From Bacteroidota bacterium (GTDB lineage: Bacteria; Bacteroidota; Ignavibacteria; Ignavibacteriales; Melioribacteraceae): 10,626 nt of DNA. The notes below the pieces were generated by a model. It did no database searches, was not told where the DNA came from, and saw only the letters and a program-made list of their open reading frames with translations. Shown here piece after piece: positions 1 to 5,894 of this stretch (within the stretch, counting starts at the first letter, position 1; the number at the start of each line of letters is the position of its first letter). A program made the position numbers and the translations under genes. The stretch covers positions 1-10,626 of the forward strand of contig JAKAMS010000059.1 in NCBI GenBank assembly GCA_021812745.1. The letters run 5' to 3'.

Positions 1-233
1 TTTGCGGCTGGAGTATTTTGCTGTAATCTTAGATTATAATCTTGAATTGATTGACTCTCTTCGAGTTTTTCTGAAACGATTGTATTCTTTACATCTTTAG
101 CTGCCGATTCAAGAAATGATTTTTTATACTGATCTAATTTTAAGCTATTATTCTTCCTAATGTTGTTCACATCAGTTAGAATATTTGAATTTGCGAGATA
201 AGGAGAATTCGTATTTATCGAGTTTGATGACAT
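1..233 (-). CDS. Unrecognised hydrophilic protein, N-terminal part (runs off the window)
   Basis: Reading the minus strand from an ATG at 233-231, the frame stays open for 77 codons to the window edge, so only the N-terminus is seen. It begins MSSNSINTNSPYLANSNI and continues through a Lys/Glu/Gln-rich stretch that looks helical (for example DQYKKSFLESAAKDVKN) to LRLQQNTPAA. There is no signal peptide, membrane segment or motif I recognise. The Ser/Asn-rich start followed by charged helix suggests a cytoplasmic or exported structural/adaptor protein, but no family can be named. A TTGAAA-17-TATTAT promoter lies just upstream on the same strand and supports expression. The ribosome binding site is weak (TTGGTAAGT just before the ATG). 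It is divergent from the neighbouring transporter. That this is a real gene is inferred from the open frame plus the promoter; its function is unknown. Confidence 0.6.
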   Translation of the reverse strand, partial: MSSNSINTNSPYLANSNILTDVNNIRKNNSLKLDQYKKSFLESAAKDVKNTIVSEKLEESQSIQDYNLRLQQNTPAA

Positions 234-255
234 ACTTACCAATAATTACTAATTC

Positions 256-284
256 ATAATAAGTGGATTTTTTTCCTTTTTCAA
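256..284 (-). promoter_or_regulatory. Sigma70-like promoter for the leftmost minus-strand gene
   Basis: On the minus strand a TTGAAA box (plus coordinates 279-284) and a TATTAT box (256-261) are separated by exactly 17 bases. Each matches five of six consensus positions. The predicted start of transcription near 249 gives a leader of about 16 bases before the ATG at 233. AT-rich background makes chance matches possible, but spacing and position both fit. Confidence 0.5.
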
Positions 285-308
285 ATGTTTTTTTTGAATA
301 TGTGAACG

Positions 309-337
309 TTATCAATATTTAACGGTATTGTTATAAA
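309..337 (+). promoter_or_regulatory. Possible sigma70-like promoter for the cation efflux gene
   Basis: TTATCA (309-314) and TATAAA (332-337) with a 17-base spacer lie about 45 bases upstream of the GTG start at 383. The boxes match four and five of six consensus positions. The match is weaker than the divergent promoter and the sequence is AT-rich, so this is only a candidate. Confidence 0.3.
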
Positions 338-372
338 AATAATTAAATTACTAAAGTATTTCTTACAATTAT

Positions 373-376
373 GGAG
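373..376 (+). promoter_or_regulatory. Ribosome binding site deciding the GTG start
   Basis: GGAG ends six bases before the GTG at 383. This favours that GTG over the second in-frame GTG at codon 5, and no in-frame ATG competes. Confidence 0.6.
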
Positions 377-382
377 TAATAA

Positions 383-1258
383 GTGTCTTCTTCTGTGACT
401 GCATCCAAAGAGAAAAAAACGATAGCATTGACATCTGTCATTGCCGCAGTCTTTCTTACCGGATTCAAAATCATTATTGGATTTCTTACCGGAAGTCTTG
501 GTATACTCTCTGAAGCACTACATTCCGCTTTAGACCTTGTAGCTGCTGTTATAACATTTTTTGCCGTAAAATTTTCCGATACACCGCCGGATGAAGACCA
601 TAACTTTGGTCATGGAAAAATTGAGAACTATTCCGCGCTAATAGAAACATTACTGCTGGTAATTACATGTGTCTGGATTATTTACGAAGCTGTTCGAAGA
701 TTAGTTACCCATGACGTTAAAATAGAAGTAACCGTTTGGAGTTTTGTAGTTATTGTTACCTCTATTGTGATTGATTTTTCACGCTCACGTGCTCTTTACA
801 AAGTAGCAAAGAAACATGATAGCCAAGCTCTCGAAGCCGATGCTTTACATTTTTCAACAGATATCTGGAGTTCTTCTGTTGTTCTTATTGGCTTAATAGG
901 AGTTTCATTCAATTTCCATTATGCAGATCCAATTGCCGCGTTGATTGTTGCGATGATTGTCCTAAGTGTGAGTTACCGTCTTGGCAAAAGATCATTCGAT
1001 GCGCTTGTAGATAGAGCGCCCAAAGGTCTGCACGAAAGGGTAGAAGAAATTGTAAAAGAAATTGCTGAAGTAAAACAATTCCACGATATAAAAATCCGCG
1101 AATCCGGTCCGAATAAATTTGTTGATCTCAATATTCACGTTGATAAAAACATGACTATTAATCAAGCGCACGAAATTTCTCACCTCGTTGAAGAAGCAAT
1201 AAGCAGTAAAATAAAAAATGTTAAAGTGATGGTTCATGCCGAACCGGAAAGTCATTAA
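383..1258 (+). CDS. Cation diffusion facilitator (CDF) family metal efflux transporter, zinc-type site
   Basis: Inner-membrane antiporter that exports divalent metal, most likely Zn2+, in exchange for protons. The 291-residue length is typical of bacterial CDF proteins. Visible features are a first membrane helix at about 14-35, then helix 2 carrying the metal-site pair H47/D51 (HSALD). A conserved loop follows with FGHGKIE at 75-81. Further helices lie at about 85-103 and 116-132, and helix 5 carries H156/D160 (HFSTD). The sixth helix is at about 178-198, and a cytoplasmic C-terminal domain (about 205-291) has the family's His-containing beta-alpha fold. In this family an HxxxD pair on both helix 2 and helix 5 is associated with zinc preference, while FieF/YiiP has Asp in the first position. 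The start is GTG with GGAG six bases upstream. The gene stands alone, divergent from the gene at the left edge. Metal specificity is inferred. Confidence 0.93.
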   Translation: MSSSVTASKEKKTIALTSVIAAVFLTGFKIIIGFLTGSLGILSEALHSALDLVAAVITFFAVKFSDTPPDEDHNFGHGKIENYSALIETLLLVITCVWIIYEAVRRLVTHDVKIEVTVWSFVVIVTSIVIDFSRSRALYKVAKKHDSQALEADALHFSTDIWSSSVVLIGLIGVSFNFHYADPIAALIVAMIVLSVSYRLGKRSFDALVDRAPKGLHERVEEIVKEIAEVKQFHDIKIRESGPNKFVDLNIHVDKNMTINQAHEISHLVEEAISSKIKNVKVMVHAEPESH

Positions 1259-1432
1259 AAAATTTTCAGATTTATTGAACTTAGCTTCTTAAGACCGCGT
1301 TAACTATCTGAAATAGATCACAAAGATGGGGTAGGATAGTTTTCTATGAACAGAATTCTTAAATTAATTATACCTTTTAAGTGATTTGAAATTATTTTCT
1401 TATATCATTAGAAAAGAATCAAAGGAATTATA
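1259..1432. other. Intergenic region and probable aceE leader
   Basis: This 174-base gap between the transporter and aceE holds no open frame of note. An imperfect inverted repeat has 7-base arms AACTATC (1302-1308) and GATAGTT (1335-1341) around a 26-base loop that includes a G-rich patch. No poly-T tract follows it, so it is not a convincing terminator. I see no well-spaced -35/-10 pair; TATCAT at 1403-1408 lacks a partner. AAAGGA at 1421-1426, six bases before the aceE ATG, is the ribosome binding site. The aceE promoter is presumably here, since the upstream gene is unrelated in function. Confidence 0.4.
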
Positions 1433-4111
1433 ATGGACGAACAGAAGAATAACGGTTATGCTGAACTTGATGAAATCGAGGTTCGTGAATGGTTAGAGTC
1501 GCTAGAATACGTTTTGCAATCCGGCGGACCGGAAAAAGTTAAAGCTCTCTTACATGATCTTGATACATACGCACACCAATCGGGAGTTGATCTTCCATTC
1601 ACAGCTAATACACCATACATAAACACGATACCAAAAGAGAAACAGCCGCCTTTTCCTGGCGGAAGAGAAATTGAGCGCCGCATCAAAAGCTTAATTCGAT
1701 GGAATGCGATGGCAATGGTTGTTCGTGCAAACAAAGAAGAACCTGGAATTGGTGGGCATATTTCTACTTACGCTTCCGCTGCCACTTTATATGAAATTGG
1801 CTTCAACCATTTTTTCAGAGGCAAAGACGAAAATCATGAAGCCGATATAATTTATTTTCAAGGTCACGCATCGCCCGGAATTTATGCGCGGGCATATCTT
1901 GAAGGAAGAATTTCAAAAGAACAATTAGAAAACTTTAGAAGAGAACTTAAACCCGGCGGCGGACTTTCATCTTATCCGCACCCATGGCTGATGCCGGAAT
2001 TCTGGCAGTTTCCGACTGTATCAATGGGACTTGGTCCGCTACAGGCAATTTATCAAGCGCGGTTCAATCGTTATTTGGAAGATAGAGGTTTGAAGAAAGC
2101 AAGTGACCAAAAAGTTTGGGCGTTCCTTGGCGATGGAGAAACAGATGAGCCGGAAACACTCGGCGCTATTTCACTTGCTGCCCGCGAGAAACTCGACAAT
2201 CTAATTTTTGTTATCAACTGCAACTTACAGCGTCTAGATGGTCCCGTTCGAGGCAACGGAAATATTGTTCAAGAACTCGAAGCAAATTTTCGAGGTGCAG
2301 GTTGGAATGTTATAAAAGTAATTTGGGGAAGCGATTGGGATCCTTTATTCAAAGCCGATAAAACCGGACTTCTTGTTAAACGTATGCAGGAAACTCTTGA
2401 TGGTGAATCTCAAAACCATGTTGTAAGAGGCGGAAAATATATCCGCGAACAATTCTTTGGTAAATATCCAGAGCTTCTCAAACTGGTTGAAAAATATTCC
2501 GATGAACAACTTGAAAAAATGAAAAGAGGCGGGCACGATCCGGAAAAAGTTTACGCGGCATTCAAAGAAGCTGTTGAGCACAAAGGCGCTCCGACTGTTA
2601 TTCTGGCAAAGACAATAAAAGGATACGGTTTAGGCGAAGCAGGTGAAGGGAAAAATATAACTCACTCTCAGAAAAAATTAAATGAAGATGAGTTGAAAGA
2701 ATTTAGATCGCGTTTTTCAATTCCAATAAGCGATGACGAAATTGCAAACGCACCATTCTTTCGTCCGTCAGATGATTCTCCGGAAATCAGATATCTACAG
2801 GAAAGAAGAAAAACACTCGGCGGTTATGTCCCTAAACGTGAGGTGAATAGTCTTTCTTTTAAAACTCCTCCGGAGGAATTGTTCGAAGAATTTTATTTAG
2901 GAACTGAAGGACGGGAAGTTTCAACGACAATGGTTTATGTTAAAATTCTAGCCAAGCTTTTACGCGATAAGGAAATTGGTCCTTTAATTGTCCCAATCGT
3001 TCCCGATGAAGCGCGCACTTTTGGTATGGAATCTTTATTTAGACAGGTAGGAATTTATTCTCACCCGGGTCAGTTATATGAACCAGTTGACCGTGATAGT
3101 TTACTATATTACAAAGAAGCAAAGAACGGACAAATTTTAGAAGAAGGAATAACAGAAGCAGGTTCGATCTCTTCCTTTATTGCTGCGGGAACTTCATATG
3201 CTACACACGGAATAAATACAATTCCATTTTTTACTTTTTACTCGATGTTTGGAATGCAGCGCGTCGGAGATTTTGTTTGGGCTGCGGCAGATATGAGTTG
3301 TAAAGGATTTTTATTCGGCGGTACAGCCGGTAGAACAACTCTTGCCGGTGAAGGTCTTCAGCATCAAGACGGAAATTCTCATCTTTTAGCTTATCCGGTT
3401 CCTAACCTTGTTGCGTACGATCCAGCATTTGCATTTGAACTTGCAGTCATCATCCGCGATGGCATTTACCGCATGTATGAAAAACGTGAAAATGTTTTTT
3501 ACTATATAACAATAATGAATGAAAATTATCCTCAGCCGCAAATGCCGGATGGTGTAAAAGAGGGAATTCTTAAAGGTATGTATAAATTTAGAGCGAGTGA
3601 GCAAAAAGATCAAAAAACAAAAGCACATTTGCTTGGCAGCGGAACAATCTTAAATGAAGTTATTAAAGCCGCCGAAATTTTAGAGAAGAATTACAAAGTT
3701 GCAACCGACATATGGAGTGTAACGAGTTATAAGAATCTGCATCTTGATGCCCAGGAAACAGAAAGATGGAATATGTTTAACCCGGATAAAGAAAGAAAAC
3801 TTCCTTTTATCTCTGAAGTTACTAAAGGAGAAAAAGGAATATTTGTGGCTGCTTCGGATTATCTCCAGCTCATGGAAGATGGAATAGCCAAATGGCTGCC
3901 CGGCACTCTTCATTCGCTTGGTACATTTGGATTCGGAAGAAGTGAAGGAAGAAAATCTTTGCGCGACTTCTTTGAAGTAGACGCAAAGCATATTGTATAT
4001 GCAACACTTTATTCTTTGATGAATGATGGGAAAATAAAACCGGAAGTAGTTAAAAAAGCCCAGAAAGAATTAAATATTAATCCGGATAAAATGAACCCGG
4101 CTAAATCATAA
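1433..4111 (+). CDS. aceE: Pyruvate dehydrogenase E1 component, homodimeric AceE type
   Basis: Thiamine-diphosphate enzyme that decarboxylates pyruvate and reductively acetylates the lipoyl groups of E2. At 892 residues it is close to the 887 of E. coli AceE and can be followed along its whole length with a steady offset of four. The cofactor motif is GDGETDEPE from residue 233, followed by NCNLQRLDGP from 262. The expected Mg/ThDP ligands are thus D234, N264 and Q266. Active-site residues equivalent to E. coli H407, E571 and H640 appear as H411 (in KNITH), E575 (in EEGITEAGS) and H644 (in GEGLQHQDG). The order is PP domain (to about 480), Pyr domain (about 480-700), then C-terminal domain. 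The ATG has AAAGGA six bases upstream. It is first in an operon with aceF, 15 bases away. All key residues are present, with no frameshift. This is the single-chain E1, not the alpha/beta E1 found in many bacteria. Confidence 0.97.
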   Translation: MDEQKNNGYAELDEIEVREWLESLEYVLQSGGPEKVKALLHDLDTYAHQSGVDLPFTANTPYINTIPKEKQPPFPGGREIERRIKSLIRWNAMAMVVRANKEEPGIGGHISTYASAATLYEIGFNHFFRGKDENHEADIIYFQGHASPGIYARAYLEGRISKEQLENFRRELKPGGGLSSYPHPWLMPEFWQFPTVSMGLGPLQAIYQARFNRYLEDRGLKKASDQKVWAFLGDGETDEPETLGAISLAAREKLDNLIFVINCNLQRLDGPVRGNGNIVQELEANFRGAGWNVIKVIWGSDWDPLFKADKTGLLVKRMQETLDGESQNHVVRGGKYIREQFFGKYPELLKLVEKYSDEQLEKMKRGGHDPEKVYAAFKEAVEHKGAPTVILAKTIKGYGLGEAGEGKNITHSQKKLNEDELKEFRSRFSIPISDDEIANAPFFRPSDDSPEIRYLQERRKTLGGYVPKREVNSLSFKTPPEELFEEFYLGTEGREVSTTMVYVKILAKLLRDKEIGPLIVPIVPDEARTFGMESLFRQVGIYSHPGQLYEPVDRDSLLYYKEAKNGQILEEGITEAGSISSFIAAGTSYATHGINTIPFFTFYSMFGMQRVGDFVWAAADMSCKGFLFGGTAGRTTLAGEGLQHQDGNSHLLAYPVPNLVAYDPAFAFELAVIIRDGIYRMYEKRENVFYYITIMNENYPQPQMPDGVKEGILKGMYKFRASEQKDQKTKAHLLGSGTILNEVIKAAEILEKNYKVATDIWSVTSYKNLHLDAQETERWNMFNPDKERKLPFISEVTKGEKGIFVAASDYLQLMEDGIAKWLPGTLHSLGTFGFGRSEGRKSLRDFFEVDAKHIVYATLYSLMNDGKIKPEVVKKAQKELNINPDKMNPAKS

Positions 4112-4126
4112 AAAATTGGAAATGAA

Positions 4127-5821
4127 ATGATAGTAGATTTCAAATTACCACATCTAGGCGACGGCATTCATTCTGCTGATGTAATTAAAATTAATGTTAA
4201 AGAGGGAGATGAGATCAAACTCGATCAAATTGTAGTTGAGATCGAGACAGATAAAGCTACAGTTGAGGTACCGAGTGATATTGCAGGCGTAGTGAAAAAA
4301 GTCTATGTGAAAGAGGGAACGAAAGCAAATGTAGGAGAACCTTTGGTTGCGGTTGAAACAAGTAGTGAGCAGCTAGCGAATGATAGTGGGAAGAAAGAGG
4401 TAAAAAGCGAGAAATTAGAAGTGGTAAATGAGAAGGAAAAACAAAATTCAAAAACCAAAATTCAAAATCAGAAACCGGGAGATTTTACAACTGATAACCA
4501 ACGACCAATAACCAATGACTTTCAGTTTAAGATTCCAATACTTGGAGAAAATATTTCATCTGCGCATATCACAAAAGTTCTTGTAAAAGTTGGCGACCAT
4601 GTTGAGCAAGATCAAATTGTCCTTGAGATAGAAACAGATAAGGCAACAGTAGAAGTTCCTTCGGAAGTTGGCGGAACTATAAAGGAAGTTAAAGTTCAAG
4701 ACGGAGATAATGTTGCTGTTGGCTCTGTTGCTTTCGTAATAGAAACTACACAATCTAAAGTATTAGAGAATAAATCGGCTGACCCCAAAGAAATGGTTGC
4801 TCAAGTAACAAATAAACAACAACCAATAGCCAAAAAAGAAGAACCATTTCAAAAAGTAGAACATTCACATGCACCGTCTGTTGTTACTTTGCCGCGCGAT
4901 ATTGTTCAAGTTGTTGTGCCTGCGGCGCCATCGGTTAGAAAATTTGCCCGAGAGATAGGTGTAAACGTTCGTCTTGTTAAAGGAACCGGTGCTAACGGTA
5001 GAATTTCGATTGAAGATGTAAAAGCGTATGCAAAAGCTTTGAATGAGCAAATTCAGTCTGGAGGATTGAATGCCGCGCCCGCAGGATTTGTGAAAGAACC
5101 ACTTCCAGAATTTCAGAAGTGGGGAGAAATTGAACGGCAGCCGATGAGTAATATCCGCCGTAAAACCGCAGAGCATCTTTCATATGCTTGGAATACAATT
5201 CCCCACGTAACTCAATTTGACAAGGCGGATATTACTGAACTAGAAAAATTCAGAAAGGAAAATTCTAATAAAATTGCTGAAGCCGGCGGCAAACTGACTG
5301 TTACGGCAATTCTACTTAAAGTAATTTCATCTGCAATGAGAACATTTCCGCAGTTCAACTCAAGCGTTGATATTGAAAAAAACGAAATTGTTTATAAAAA
5401 ATTTGTGAACATAGGGGTAGCTGTAGATACCGACCGCGGATTGCTGGTTCCGGTAATTCGTAATGTGGACAAAAAGAATGTAATCGAACTAAGCATCGAA
5501 CTGGCAAGTCTTTCTAAAAAAGCGAGGGATAAAAAACTTTCATTGGAAGAAATGCAAGGCGGATGTTTTACAATAAGTAATCTTGGCGGAATTGGCGGAA
5601 CATACTTTTCGCCCATTATTAATTCCCCGGAAGTTGCAATACTTGGAGTTTCTAAATCATCTTACGAACCGGTTTATATCAATGGTAAATTTGAACCGCG
5701 GTTGATGATGCCACTTTCGCTTTCTTACGATCATAGAATTATTGACGGCGCTGATGGAATACGTTTTTTAAGATGGATTGTAGATGTACTTGAAAATCCT
5801 ACATTGCTGATTTTGCACTGA
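4127..5821 (+). CDS. aceF: Dihydrolipoyl acetyltransferase, E2 of pyruvate dehydrogenase
   Basis: Core of the pyruvate dehydrogenase complex; it transfers the acetyl group from lipoamide to CoA. Domains in order within 564 residues: lipoyl domain 1 (about 2-78, lipoyl lysine K43 in ETDKA) and a charged linker (80-131). Then lipoyl domain 2 (about 132-207, K172) and a second linker. A peripheral subunit-binding domain (about 265-305, [10 protein letters not shown] to GRISIEDV) leads to the catalytic acetyltransferase domain (about 330-564). The catalytic motif DHRIIDGAD gives H536 and D540. Two lipoyl domains is within the usual range of one to three. The start ATG lies 15 bases after aceE; GGA at 4118-4120 can serve as ribosome binding site, and translation is probably coupled to aceE. 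The oddity is the first linker, whose DNA consists of 7-base repeats and which lacks the Ala/Pro richness usual for such linkers. Acetyl rather than succinyl specificity follows from the aceE neighbour. Confidence 0.96.
   Translation: MIVDFKLPHLGDGIHSADVIKINVKEGDEIKLDQIVVEIETDKATVEVPSDIAGVVKKVYVKEGTKANVGEPLVAVETSSEQLANDSGKKEVKSEKLEVVNEKEKQNSKTKIQNQKPGDFTTDNQRPITNDFQFKIPILGENISSAHITKVLVKVGDHVEQDQIVLEIETDKATVEVPSEVGGTIKEVKVQDGDNVAVGSVAFVIETTQSKVLENKSADPKEMVAQVTNKQQPIAKKEEPFQKVEHSHAPSVVTLPRDIVQVVVPAAPSVRKFAREIGVNVRLVKGTGANGRISIEDVKAYAKALNEQIQSGGLNAAPAGFVKEPLPEFQKWGEIERQPMSNIRRKTAEHLSYAWNTIPHVTQFDKADITELEKFRKENSNKIAEAGGKLTVTAILLKVISSAMRTFPQFNSSVDIEKNEIVYKKFVNIGVAVDTDRGLLVPVIRNVDKKNVIELSIELASLSKKARDKKLSLEEMQGGCFTISNLGGIGGTYFSPIINSPEVAILGVSKSSYEPVYINGKFEPRLMMPLSLSYDHRIIDGADGIRFLRWIVDVLENPTLLILH
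4365..4517. repeat. Degenerate heptanucleotide repeat tract inside aceF, three blocks
   Basis: The DNA of the first inter-lipoyl linker parses into 7-base units. Block A (4365-4441) is 11 units with consensus GTGAGAA, for example GTGAGCA, GTGGGAA, GCGAGAA, ATTAGAA and ATGAGAA. Block B (4442-4476), in the same phase, is five units of CAAAATY: CAAAATT, CAAAAAC, CAAAATT, CAAAATC, AGAAACC. After 13 unassigned bases, block C (4490-4517) is four units of ACCAATA: ACTGATA, ACCAACG, ACCAATA, ACCAATG. Because 7 is not divisible by 3, each block is read in all three phases and gives a 21-base, seven-residue period. The protein product is Lys/Glu/Asn/Gln-rich. Cyanobacterial STRR heptanucleotide arrays are a known analogy. 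Origin by insertion or slippage is inferred. Confidence 0.7.
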
Positions 5822-5894
5822 TATTTTTAGAAGTTGCTTTTTTGTTTGGTGAGCAAATTTTGTTTCCACTCTCTCAAATCTTGGAAATAATTTC
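5822..5894. other. Convergent gap between aceF and the DUF5916 gene
   Basis: These 73 bases separate the stop codons of two convergent genes. There are short T-runs (for example TTTTTTG near 5840) but I cannot find a stable hairpin beside them; only a 4-base TTGC/GCAA pairing is visible. A shared bidirectional terminator is expected by layout but not demonstrated. Confidence 0.3.

Noticed and set aside
371..379. ATG-GAG-TAA mini-ORF immediately before the GTG start of the CDF gene
   Set aside because: It overlaps the ribosome binding site itself and is only two sense codons long; a chance product of the GGAG sequence, with no sign of a leader-peptide mechanism.
992..1255. Minus-strand 87-codon frame opposite the CDF C-terminus
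   Set aside because: Shadow frame: Phe/Asn/Tyr-rich composition typical of antisense to A-rich codons, and the plus-strand protein is clearly the real product.
3680..3991. Minus-strand 103-codon frame opposite aceE
   Set aside because: Lies wholly within a well-conserved AceE C-terminal region; no ribosome binding site or recognisable domain.
4865..5176. Minus-strand 103-codon frame opposite aceF
   Set aside because: Antisense to the subunit-binding and catalytic domains of E2; no recognisable protein features.
5822..5894. T-rich stretch between the convergent genes as a rho-independent terminator
   Set aside because: No stem longer than about four base pairs could be found next to the T-runs.
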